Shown here piece after piece: positions 1 through 6,347 of a DNA stretch of 8,158 nt (position 1 is the first letter of the stretch; each line of letters starts with the position of its first letter). The stretch is from DASUHT01 sp051955775 (GTDB lineage: Bacteria > Actinomycetota > Thermoleophilia > Gaiellales > JAICJC01), in NCBI GenBank assembly GCA_051955775.1, contig JBQCGJ010000109.1:1-8158 (forward strand). Reading direction: 5' to 3'. The notes under the pieces were generated by a model that saw only the letters and a list, made by a program, of their open reading frames with translations, did not search any database and was not told the DNA's origin. A program made the translations under genes and the position numbers.

Positions 1-192
1 GCCGGTGAGGGTGATCGCGCTGCCCGGCCGGCCCTTCGCGGGCACGACTCGAGGCATGAACCCGGCGGGTCGTGGACAGCTTGCGCCGGCCCCCTCGAAG
101 CGGGCGGAGGGAATGCGCGGCCGGGAGCCCGATCCGAAGCCGGCGACCACCGCCAGACCTGCCGCCAGGGTGAGCATCGCCAGCCACCGCAT
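1..192 (-). CDS. Secreted protein of unknown function, N-terminal part (runs off left edge)
   Basis: An open frame on the minus strand starts with ATG at 192-190 and stays open to the window edge, giving 64 visible residues. Residues 1-20 look like a signal peptide: a short basic start (MRW) followed by a hydrophobic core rich in Leu, Ala and Val, then a Gly/Ser-rich stretch where cleavage could occur. After a short linker comes a Cys at residue 39, and residues around 51-64 (PAKGRPGSAITLTG) resemble the first strand of IPT/TIG-like or similar extracellular beta-sandwich domains in secreted actinobacterial proteins. A purine-rich GGAGGG lies just upstream at 200-195, close to the start, so the exact start is not certain; Met6 is an alternative. 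The gene is divergent from proS and does not obviously belong with it. I do not recognise the family and assign no function. The signal peptide pattern supports it as real, but only a fragment is visible. Confidence 0.55.
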   Translation of the reverse strand, partial: MRWLAMLTLAAGLAVVAGFGSGSRPRIPSARFEGAGASCPRPAGFMPRVVPAKGRPGSAITLTG

Positions 193-230
193 GTCCCTCC
201 GTACGCGCGAATCGTCCCTGCGCGTCCTGC

Positions 231-236
231 TACGCT
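231..236 (+). promoter_or_regulatory. Candidate -10 element (TACGCT) upstream of the small ORF and proS
   Basis: TACGCT fits the actinobacterial -10 pattern TANNNT and lies 6 nt before an ATG at 243, which is the spacing expected for a leaderless transcript starting at that ATG. No convincing -35 hexamer is seen about 17 nt upstream. If used, it would give a proS mRNA with a leader of about 145 nt. The motif is short and could be chance. Confidence 0.3.
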
Positions 237-242
237 TGCCAC

Positions 243-314
243 ATGAGCGAACGGCACCACACCGCAGCCACCGCCTGCGCCGCCGTGCCCGCCGCTCCGC
301 GCATCCCGGTGTAG
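243..314 (+). CDS. Possible 23-residue leader peptide upstream of proS
   Basis: A short frame begins with ATG at 243 and ends with TAG at 312-314, encoding MSERHHTAATACAAVPAAP followed by RIPV. No Shine-Dalgarno sequence precedes it, but a -10-like TACGCT ends 6 nt upstream, so it would have to be translated from a leaderless mRNA. Three of the last nine residues are proline, which is notable upstream of a prolyl-tRNA synthetase gene because proline codons could sense charged tRNA-Pro. The stop codon touches the first base of a strong hairpin at 314-341. A 23-codon ORF in GC-rich DNA can easily arise by chance and proline is common in such DNA, so this is a weak call. Confidence 0.2.
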   Translation: MSERHHTAATACAAVPAAPRIPV

Positions 315-341
315 GCGTTCCCGGCGCACGCCCGGAACGCC
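314..341 (+). other. Strong hairpin in the proS leader
   Basis: Arms 314-326 and 329-341 are complementary over 12 of 13 positions (outer 8 bp GGCGTTCC/GGAACGCC, one C-C mismatch, then a short inner stem). With the innermost pair opened the loop is GCAC. It starts at the last base of the small ORF stop codon and ends 46 nt before the proS start. There is no U-tract after it, so it is not a classic intrinsic terminator. It could be an attenuator, a pause or stability element, or an incidental GC-rich inverted repeat. Confidence 0.45.
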
Positions 342-375
342 GTGACGAACGCCCGTCGTCGTCGACCCCGATTCC

Positions 376-380
376 GAGGA
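376..380 (+). promoter_or_regulatory. Ribosome binding site of proS
   Basis: GAGGA lies 7 nt before the ATG at 388 and decides that start over the out-of-frame ATG at 380 and the GTG at 342. Confidence 0.6.
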
Positions 381-387
381 TGCGCTC

Positions 388-1815
388 ATGTCTTCCCTGC
401 CCTCCCCCAAGACCGACTTCCCCGCCTGGTACGCCGAGGTGGTGGCCCGCGCCCAGCTCGCCGAGCACGCCGCCGTGCGCGGCGCCATGGTCATCCGGCC
501 CTACGGCTACGCGATCTGGGAGCTGATCCAGCGTGCGCTGGACGATCGCATCAAGTCCACCGGACACGAGAACATGTACCTGCCGCTGCTCGTGCCCATG
601 TCGCTGCTGGCCCGCGAGGGCGAGCTGATCGAGGGGTTCGCGCCCGAGGTGGCGGTGGTGCGCGAGGCCGGCGGCGCGGAGCTTGAGGATCCGCTGGCCG
701 TGCGACCCACCTCGGAGGCGCTGATCTGGGACACCTACCGCCGGTGGATCCAGTCCCACCGCGACCTGCCCATGCTTCTCAACCAGTGGGCCAACGTCGT
801 GCGCTGGGAGATGCGGCCCCGGCTCTTCCTGCGCACGACCGAGTTCCTGTGGCAGGAGGGCCACACCGCGCACGAGACCGCCGACGAGGCCATCGCCGAG
901 GCGCTGCTGGTGCTGCGAAACGTGTACGTCGAGGTCGCCCGCGACCTGCTCGCCCTGCCCGTCCTGACCGGCCGCAAGAGCGAGTCGGAGCGATTCCCCG
1001 GCGCCGTCGACACCTTCACCATGGAGGCCATGATGGGCGACCGCAAGGCCCTTCAGGCGGCCACGTCGCACTACCTCGGCGACGGGTTCGCGCGCGCCTA
1101 CGACGTCACGTATACGGGCCGCGACGGCGCGCGCCACCACCCCTTCGCGACCTCCTGGGGCGCGACCACGCGGCTGGTCGGCGCCATGGTCATGGCCCAC
1201 GGCGACGAGCGCGGGCTGCGCGTGCCTCCCGCCGTGGCGCCCCACCAGGTGGTGATCGTGCCCATCCCCTCCGGCGGGCCCGACGCGGCCCTCGGCGAGG
1301 CGGCGGACGGCCTCGCCCGCGGCCTGCGGGACGCCGGCCTGCGCACCCGGATCGACGATCGGGAGCATCTGAGACCCGGCGCCAAGTACGCCGAGTGGGA
1401 GCTGCGCGGCGTCCCCCTGCGGGCCGAGCTTGGCATGGACGAGGTGCAGTCCGGGCGGGTGACGCTGTGCCGCCGTGACACCGGCCAGCGGGAGACGGTC
1501 GCCGCCGCCCGGGCATCCGAGCGGGCGTCCCAGATCCTGTCCGACGTCCAGCGCAGCCTGCTGGACCGGGCGACCGCATTCCGCGAGGCGAACTCGGTGC
1601 GGGCGCACGGGCGGGACGAGCTGATCGAGTTCCTCGAAGCCGGCGGCGGATTCGCGACGGCGCCCTGGTGCGGCGGCCGGGCCTGCGAGGCGGACATTCG
1701 CGGGCGCACGTCGGCCAGCATCCGGCTGCTGTCGATGGAGGACGGAGTTGACGGCGCGTGCGCCGCCTGCGGCACGCCCGCCACCGAGACCGCGACCTGG
1801 GCGCGGGCCTATTGA
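388..1815 (+). CDS. proS: Prolyl-tRNA synthetase, archaeal/eukaryotic-like type 3
   Basis: This 475-residue class II aminoacyl-tRNA synthetase attaches proline to tRNA-Pro in the cytoplasm. Motif 1 lies near residues 33-50 (RPYGYAIWELIQ). A VRPTSE motif is at 105-110. Motif 2 is at about 139-162 (RWEMRPRLFLRTTEF then WQEGHTAH) and motif 3 near 255-276 (TSWGATTRLVGAM then HGDERG). The anticodon-binding domain starts around residue 280. The C-terminal domain typical of type 3 enzymes is present: four zinc-ligand-like cysteines at 428, 433, 458 and 461, and the family ending WARAY. Length matches the type 3 family, and the insertion domain of the common bacterial (E. coli) type is absent. The ATG at 388 is chosen because GAGGA at 376-380 sits 7 nt upstream. 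The stop overlaps that of the convergent hyuB by 7 bp. No T-box motif is seen in the leader. Confidence 0.97.
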   Translation: MSSLPSPKTDFPAWYAEVVARAQLAEHAAVRGAMVIRPYGYAIWELIQRALDDRIKSTGHENMYLPLLVPMSLLAREGELIEGFAPEVAVVREAGGAELEDPLAVRPTSEALIWDTYRRWIQSHRDLPMLLNQWANVVRWEMRPRLFLRTTEFLWQEGHTAHETADEAIAEALLVLRNVYVEVARDLLALPVLTGRKSESERFPGAVDTFTMEAMMGDRKALQAATSHYLGDGFARAYDVTYTGRDGARHHPFATSWGATTRLVGAMVMAHGDERGLRVPPAVAPHQVVIVPIPSGGPDAALGEAADGLARGLRDAGLRTRIDDREHLRPGAKYAEWELRGVPLRAELGMDEVQSGRVTLCRRDTGQRETVAAARASERASQILSDVQRSLLDRATAFREANSVRAHGRDELIEFLEAGGGFATAPWCGGRACEADIRGRTSASIRLLSMEDGVDGACAACGTPATETATWARAY

Positions 1816-3308
1816 CCCGGTGCGCGCCCCCATCCACCGCCGCCCGGCGTTCGGATCTCCAGCACGTCCCCGGCTTGCAGGTCGAGGCTCGCCTTGGCCG
1901 GCACCTGCCGCCCGTTCAGGAGGTTTCGCCCAGGCGCCCCGGGCTCGCCACCCGCTGCCCCCGGCGGGCCATGCCGGCGGCGCTCCGTCATCAGGCCGAG
2001 CCGGCAGTCCGCAAGCACCCGGTAGGTGCGCACGACGCCGTTGCCGCCCGGCATGGCTCCCGCGCCGCCCGACCCGCGCCGCAGGCCATATCGCTCGATG
2101 CGAAGCGGGTAGTCGCGCTCCAGCGCCTCGACCGGGGTGTTCAGCGTGTTCGACATGGCCACGTGGACGGCGCTCGGCCCCGCCCCGCGGGGTGAGCCTC
2201 CCTGACCACCGCCGAGCGTCTCGTAGTACGTCCACCCGGGCGTTCCGAAGGTGACGTTGTTCATCGTGCCCTGGCCTGCTGCGGGCACGTTCAGAGCTTT
2301 CCCCAACGCGGCGGTGACCACGTCGACGATCCGGCTCGACGTCTCGGTGTTTCCCCCCACCACGGCGGCCGGCGGGCGCGCGTTGACAAGGCAGCCCGCC
2401 GGCGCGACCACCGCGACCGGCGTGTAGGCGCCGCCGCAGGCGGGCAGATCCGGGTCGCACACCATGCGCACCACGTAGTACACGGCAGAGCGGGTGACCG
2501 ACAGCGGGCAGTTCATGTTTCCGGGCTGCTGGGGTGCGGTGCCCTCGAAGTCCACCACCAGCTCGTCGCCGTTCACGGTGACAGCGACCTCAATCGGGAT
2601 GTCGCGGGTGTGCGTGCCGTCGCCCTCGATCACGTCCTGCGCTCGGTGCAGGCCGTCCGGCAGCTCGCGGATCGCCGCCCGCACCCGCCGCTCGGAGTAG
2701 CGCAGGAGCTCGTCCATGCCGTTGCGCAGCCGGCCCCGGCCGAGACTCGCGCTCAGCTCGCGCAGCCGCCGCGCCCCGAGCTCGTGGCAGGCGATCTGCG
2801 CGCGCATGTCCGCCCGCCGCTCGAGCGGCCGGCGCATGTTCGCGACCAGCAGCTCCACCAGGTCGTCCGTCAGCCGCAGCGGCGGGATCACCACACCCTC
2901 CTGGAGCAGCTCGGTGGCCCCGGCCGGCATGCTGGCCGGCTGCATCCCACCGACGTCGGCGTGGTGCGCCCGGGACACCACGAAGCCGAGGTCGTCGACC
3001 CGCGACACGAGCGTGATGTCGGGAAGGTGAGTGCCGCCCGTGTATGGATCGTTGAGCACGAACACCTCCGCCCGGCGGGGCCCGAGCGGCAGCACGGCGT
3101 GAACGGCGTCGGGCATCGCGCCCAGGTGCACGGGCATGTGCTCGGCCTGCGCGATCATCCGCCCGCGGGCGTCGAACACCGCGGTCGAGCAGTCCCGTCG
3201 CTCCTTGATGTTGGCCGAGTGCGCCGACCGCACGAGCGCGGCCCCCATCTCGTCCGCCACGCCGCGCAGCGCCGCGGCCATCACCTGGAGCTGGCCCGGA
3301 TCGATCAC
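1809..3308 (-). CDS. hyuB: Hydantoinase B / oxoprolinase-type subunit (HyuB)
   Basis: This is the HyuB-family partner of HyuA. Together they form ATP-dependent amidohydrolases that open cyclic amides such as N-methylhydantoin or 5-oxoproline; some relatives are acetone or acetophenone carboxylase subunits. Family hallmarks, counted from the GTG start: a segment near residues 33-41 (NIKERRDCS) followed by an acidic/Asp-Arg-Gly turn, NDPYTGGTHLPD at 86-97, RAHHADVGG at 113-121, NMRRP near the middle, DFEGTAPQQPGN, VGGNTETSSR, the glycine-rich GGGQGG and the terminal TPGGGGWG. At 499 residues it is near the short end of the family but looks intact. The GTG at 3308-3306 is preferred over an in-frame start at 3368 because it overlaps the hyuA stop as GTGA and has GGGAGG at 3321-3316 with a 7-nt spacer; residues then begin VIDPGQLQVM, as in homologues. 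Substrate specificity cannot be read from the sequence. Confidence 0.93.
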   Translation of the reverse strand: MIDPGQLQVMAAALRGVADEMGAALVRSAHSANIKERRDCSTAVFDARGRMIAQAEHMPVHLGAMPDAVHAVLPLGPRRAEVFVLNDPYTGGTHLPDITLVSRVDDLGFVVSRAHHADVGGMQPASMPAGATELLQEGVVIPPLRLTDDLVELLVANMRRPLERRADMRAQIACHELGARRLRELSASLGRGRLRNGMDELLRYSERRVRAAIRELPDGLHRAQDVIEGDGTHTRDIPIEVAVTVNGDELVVDFEGTAPQQPGNMNCPLSVTRSAVYYVVRMVCDPDLPACGGAYTPVAVVAPAGCLVNARPPAAVVGGNTETSSRIVDVVTAALGKALNVPAAGQGTMNNVTFGTPGWTYYETLGGGQGGSPRGAGPSAVHVAMSNTLNTPVEALERDYPLRIERYGLRRGSGGAGAMPGGNGVVRTYRVLADCRLGLMTERRRHGPPGAAGGEPGAPGRNLLNGRQVPAKASLDLQAGDVLEIRTPGGGGWGRAPGQ

Positions 3309-5158
3309 CGCGCCGCCTCCCACCCACCGTCGCCCAGCGCCCGCGCGGTCCAGCCCTCGGCCACCCACAGCGTGGCGCCGTCCATGGGCACACCGGCCGG
3401 CCCCTGCACCCGCCGGGCGGTCCTGCGCGCCGGCCGGGGCAGCAGCGGCCCGGGGGCGATACGGGCTGCCCGCAGTGCCACCAGCTCGATCTCGCCGCCG
3501 CGGTCGGCGAATCCGAAGCGAGCCTCGTGGGCGTCATGGAACCGGCGGGCCAGGGTGCGCGCCGGCTCCAGCGGCACCGTCAGCTCGAACGCCTGGCCGC
3601 GATAGCGCAGGTCGCAGGCGGCTTCGCGGCGGTCTCCGCGCTCGCCGGCCGGCCACGGCACCAGCCGCCGCAGCTCCGCCGCGGACAGGCCCGTGAGGGG
3701 GGCGACCACGCCCTGCACGGCATCCCGGCGGCGGTCGCAGCCGGCGATCCCGAGCGCCGACAGCACGCCGCTGGCGGCAGGCACGCGCACCCGCCGGATG
3801 CCGAGCTGGTCCGCCACCTCGCACGCGTGCATGGGGCCGGCACCGCCGAACGCGACCAGCTCCAGCCGGCGCGGGTCATGCCCGCGCTCCACCGTCACCA
3901 CCCGGATCGCCGCCACCATCTCCTGGTTGGCGACGGCCACGATGCCCCGCGCCGCGGCCGCCACGCTGGGGAAGCCGGCGGCGATGGACTCCACCGCGCG
4001 CCGGGCGGCGGTACGGTCGAGCCGCAGGCCGCCGGCCAGCGGCACCCTGTGGTCGAGCCGGCCGAGCACCAGGTTCGCGTCTGTCACCGTCGGCAGCTCG
4101 CCGCCCCGGCCATAGGCGGCCGGACCCGGATCCGCGCCGGCGCTCCGCGGCCCAACCCGCAGCGCCCCGCCGGGATCGATCCACGCGATGCTGCCGCCGC
4201 CCGCGCCGACCGTGTGCACGTCCACCTGCGGCAGACGCACCGGGAGCCCGCTCACAGAGCGCTCGGCCGTGCGCTGAACGACCCCGCCCAGGATCAGGCA
4301 CACATCGGTCGAGGTGCCGCCCATGTCAAAGCTGACCGCATCCCGCCCGCCCATGGACGCCACCGCGGCCACCCCGCCGGCCGGCCCGGACAGCAGCAGG
4401 CGCGCGCCATGCGAGGCCGCCTCGTCAAGCGGACACAGCCCGCCGCTGGACTGCATCACGCTCGGCTCCGGCAGTCCCGCCTCGCGGGAGGCCGCCGCCA
4501 GCCGGCGCAGATACCGGCTGACGACCGGGCCCAGGTAGGCGTCTGCGACGGCGGTCGTGGCGCGCTCGTACTCGCGCATCTCGGGCGCCAGCTCGCACGA
4601 GGCGACCACATGCACGTCGTCGCCGAGCTCGGCCCTGAGCATGCGGGCGGCCTCCCGCTCGTGGCGGTCGTCGGCGTAGGAGTGGAGCAGGCACACCGCC
4701 ACCGACTCCGCGCGCTGACGCCGCAGCCGGCGGGCGGCACGCTCCACCGAACCGATGTCGAGCGGCCGCAGCGGCCCCTGCGGGGTCATCCGTTCGTCCA
4801 CCTCCGCCACCAGTTCGGCCAGCGGCGGCGCCGGGCCCCGCTCCGGCCGGTACAGGTGGGGACGTGCCTGCCGGGCCAGCCACAGCAGGTCGCCGAAGCC
4901 GCGTGTGGCCACCAGCGCCGTCCGCGCGCCACGGCGCTCCAGCAGGGCGTTCGTCGCCACCGTCGTGCCGTGGCCGACGTGGCCGACATGCGCAGGGTCG
5001 GCATCCGCCGCGGCGAGCGCCGCCCGCACGGCCTCCATCACACCCCGCGACTGGTCGTCGGGTGTGGTCGGCAGCTTGGCGGCGGTGACGGCTCCGTCCG
5101 CCACCAGGGCGACGTCGGTGAACGTCCCGCCCACGTCGACACCCACAATGGCGGCCAT
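3305..5158 (-). CDS. hyuA: Hydantoinase A / oxoprolinase-type ATP-binding subunit (HyuA)
   Basis: HyuA is the actin-like ATPase subunit that phosphorylates or activates the cyclic amide, working with HyuB. The N-terminus is canonical: MAAIVGVDVGGTFTD, with the phosphate-binding loop at residues 7-15. Further hallmarks are HGTTVATNALLERRGA (63-78), SGPAGGV (257-263), the second phosphate motif FDMGGTSTD (277-285), VHTVGAGGGSIAW (about 314-326), SAGADPGPAAYG (about 339-350), TVTDANLVLGRLD (357-369) and FGGAGPMHA (437-445). Its 617 residues are somewhat shorter than many relatives (about 650-720), mainly through a compact C-terminus, but no motif is missing. The ATG at 5158 is chosen because it puts the GVDVGGTFTD strand at the N-terminus; an in-frame ATG at 5212 would add 18 atypical residues and overlap the divergent gene. 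Its stop TGA shares bases with the hyuB GTG (GTGA), indicating translational coupling. The most likely functions are hydantoinase, N-methylhydantoinase or 5-oxoprolinase; the carboxylase branch cannot be excluded. Confidence 0.94.
   Translation of the reverse strand: MAAIVGVDVGGTFTDVALVADGAVTAAKLPTTPDDQSRGVMEAVRAALAAADADPAHVGHVGHGTTVATNALLERRGARTALVATRGFGDLLWLARQARPHLYRPERGPAPPLAELVAEVDERMTPQGPLRPLDIGSVERAARRLRRQRAESVAVCLLHSYADDRHEREAARMLRAELGDDVHVVASCELAPEMREYERATTAVADAYLGPVVSRYLRRLAAASREAGLPEPSVMQSSGGLCPLDEAASHGARLLLSGPAGGVAAVASMGGRDAVSFDMGGTSTDVCLILGGVVQRTAERSVSGLPVRLPQVDVHTVGAGGGSIAWIDPGGALRVGPRSAGADPGPAAYGRGGELPTVTDANLVLGRLDHRVPLAGGLRLDRTAARRAVESIAAGFPSVAAAARGIVAVANQEMVAAIRVVTVERGHDPRRLELVAFGGAGPMHACEVADQLGIRRVRVPAASGVLSALGIAGCDRRRDAVQGVVAPLTGLSAAELRRLVPWPAGERGDRREAACDLRYRGQAFELTVPLEPARTLARRFHDAHEARFGFADRGGEIELVALRAARIAPGPLLPRPARRTARRVQGPAGVPMDGATLWVAEGWTARALGDGGWEAAR
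3316..3321 (-). promoter_or_regulatory. Ribosome binding site of hyuB
   Basis: GGGAGG on the minus strand (3321 to 3316), lying inside the last codons of hyuA, sits 7 nt before the GTG at 3308. It decides the hyuB start and supports efficient reinitiation after hyuA. Confidence 0.7.
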
Positions 5159-5180
5159 GGGAGGAGTATCCTGGACCGGC
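5159..5180. promoter_or_regulatory. Divergent start region shared by hyuA and the C45 hydrolase gene
   Basis: Only 22 bp separate the two divergent starts. On the plus strand TATCCT (5167-5172) fits a TANNNT -10 element and ends 8 nt before the GTG at 5181; GGGAGGAG (5159-5166) could be a Shine-Dalgarno, but its 14-nt spacer is long. On the minus strand the same bases read AGGATACT (5172 to 5165); GATACT resembles a -10 and ends 6 nt before the hyuA ATG, while AGGA is a weak Shine-Dalgarno 10 nt away. Both genes could therefore be leaderless with overlapping -10 elements, or their promoters could lie inside each other's coding sequence. Without transcript starts the choice cannot be made. Confidence 0.4.
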
Positions 5181-6284
5181 GTGACCGATAGCGTCCTCCA
5201 CCACGTTTCCACCGAGGCGACACCAGGGCAGCGCGGACGAGCATTCGGCGCCGCCCAGCAGGAGCGGATCGAGAAGGTGGCCGGCGTCTATGGACGCCTG
5301 TTCTCGTCGATGGCCGGGCTCGAGGAGGCCGACGTGCGTGAGCTGGGCGAACAGGCTCTCGAGCAGGTCGGCGGCTGGGCGCCCGACCTGCTGGAGGAGA
5401 TGGAGGGCATCGCCGAGGGCTCCGGCGTCGATCTGCCCGTGATCGGCGCGCTGAACGCGCGCACGGAACTGCTGGCGGCGTCCGCCGGGGCCGGGGAGTG
5501 CTCGATGGTCGCGGTGCTCGGAAGTGCGACCCGCGACGGCCGCCCGCTCAGCGTGCAGACCTGGGACTGGCACGAGGAGCTGGCGGACTGCTGGCTCGTG
5601 TGGGAGATCTTGCACGCGGACGGCCGCCGGGTGCGAACGCTGACCGAGGCTGGGATCGTCGGCAAGATCGGCGTGTCCGGCGCCGGTGTCGGCGTCCACC
5701 TGAACATCCTTGGACACCAGCACGACGGCCCACCCGTGGGGGTCCCGGTGCACGTGGCATGCCGCCGCGTGCTGGACGAGGCAGACGGCGCCGTGTCGGC
5801 GCTGGAGCTGTTGTCGAACGCGGCGGTGTCCGCGTCCAGCGCGGTCACCGTCGTGGCGGACGACGCCGAGGGCGGCGCCGCCTGCACGATCGAGCTGTCG
5901 CCGGCAGGGCCCGGCTTCGTCACCCCGGACACGCGCGGGGTGCTGGTGCACACCAACCATTTCCTGGCCGACCCCGGCCGGGCCGCGGACCGCATGCTGC
6001 GGGAGTCCCCTGACACCGTGCTCCGGTTCGACCACGCGCAGCGGCGGATGTCCCGCCTGGCCGAGGGGGAGATCGACCTGGCCTCGGTGCTGGAGGCGAT
6101 GACCAGCCACCGCGGCGGCCCCGGAGCGATCTGCTGCCATCCGGCGCCGGGAGCGCCGTTCGGCGAGCGCTGGACGACACTGGCCACCATCATGCTCGAG
6201 CCGGCAGCCGCCGAGATGCGCGTGCTGCGCGGCGGCCCGTGTGCATACGCACCCAGCGCGGCAGTCGCCACCGCCACCGCCTAG
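5181..6284 (+). CDS. C45-family autoproteolytic acyltransferase/amidohydrolase
   Basis: The 367-residue product matches the C45 (acyl-CoA:6-aminopenicillanate acyltransferase-like) Ntn-hydrolase family. Members are made as proenzymes, cleave themselves before a cysteine, and use that new N-terminal cysteine to hydrolyse or transfer amides; animal carcinine hydrolase is a relative. Visible features are the N-terminal GQRGRAFGAAQ (16-26), LNARTE (91-96) with the conserved Arg, the cleavage region GECSMVAV (105-112) with predicted nucleophile Cys107, QTWDWH (126-131), GVHLNIL (171-177) and VHTNHF (256-261). No signal peptide or membrane segment is seen, so it is likely cytoplasmic. The residue before Cys107 is Glu, where the fungal enzyme has Gly. 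GTG at 5181 is favoured by position relative to homologous N-termini; ATG at 5157 is an in-frame alternative without a Shine-Dalgarno. It is divergent from hyuA and convergent with the amidase. It could act on a linear amide made in the same pathway, but its substrate is unknown. Confidence 0.88.
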   Translation: MTDSVLHHVSTEATPGQRGRAFGAAQQERIEKVAGVYGRLFSSMAGLEEADVRELGEQALEQVGGWAPDLLEEMEGIAEGSGVDLPVIGALNARTELLAASAGAGECSMVAVLGSATRDGRPLSVQTWDWHEELADCWLVWEILHADGRRVRTLTEAGIVGKIGVSGAGVGVHLNILGHQHDGPPVGVPVHVACRRVLDEADGAVSALELLSNAAVSASSAVTVVADDAEGGAACTIELSPAGPGFVTPDTRGVLVHTNHFLADPGRAADRMLRESPDTVLRFDHAQRRMSRLAEGEIDLASVLEAMTSHRGGPGAICCHPAPGAPFGERWTTLATIMLEPAAAEMRVLRGGPCAYAPSAAVATATA

Positions 6285-6292
6285 AAACAGCC

Positions 6293-6307
6293 CGGTGTCA
6301 GACACCG
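6293..6307. repeat. 15-bp palindrome, copy 1 (CGGTGTCAGACACCG)
   Basis: The sequence is a perfect 7+1+7 palindrome located 9 bp after the C45 gene stop. A near copy lies at 6345-6359. A one-base centre cannot fold as an RNA hairpin on its own, which points either to pairing with the second copy or to recognition as DNA. It may belong to a dispersed intergenic repeat family, but this cannot be tested with one window. Confidence 0.6.
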
Positions 6308-6327
6308 CCGCTGAAGGCGTTTGGCTT

Positions 6328-6347
6328 CCGTCACGGTTACGTGACGG
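6328..6347. terminator. Bidirectional hairpin in the convergent gap between C45 gene and amidase
   Basis: Arms CCGTCACG (6328-6335) and CGTGACGG (6340-6347) are perfectly complementary with a 4-base loop GTTA (6336-6339). The amidase stop codon TAA (minus strand 6339-6337) occupies three of the four loop bases. The position between two convergent genes suits a shared terminator, but there is no U-tract on either side, so termination would have to be of a U-independent kind. A competing longer pairing joins 6295-6307 with 6345-6357 (13 bp). Confidence 0.45.

Noticed and set aside
342..387. GTG at 342 as a start for a plus-strand gene before proS
   Set aside because: It is out of frame with proS, has no Shine-Dalgarno and continues as low-complexity sequence.
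193..387. T-box riboswitch upstream of proS
   Set aside because: No TGGNACC-type T-box core or specifier-stem pattern is visible in the leader.
5..526. 173-codon plus-strand open frame at the left edge
   Set aside because: It overlaps proS in a different frame, has Arg/Pro/Ser-rich composition, and conflicts with the better-supported signal-peptide frame on the minus strand.
2610..3605. 331-codon plus-strand open frame antisense to hyuB and the hyuA end
   Set aside because: Composition is typical of antisense shadows and HyuB motifs on the other strand are unambiguous.
3527..5191. 554-codon plus-strand open frame antisense to hyuA
   Set aside because: The translation is rich in His, Arg, Gly and Ala with no recognisable motif, while the opposite strand carries all HyuA hallmarks.
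5159..5212. ATG at 5212 as the hyuA start
   Set aside because: It would add 18 residues not seen in the family and overlap the start of the divergent C45 gene; ATG at 5158 puts the phosphate-binding strand at the N-terminus.
4425..6305. 626-codon minus-strand open frame crossing the hyuA N-terminal region and the whole C45 gene
   Set aside because: It is antisense to the C45 gene and in another frame of hyuA; its product is low-complexity Arg/Gly/Ala-rich with no family motifs, as expected for shadow frames in GC-rich DNA.
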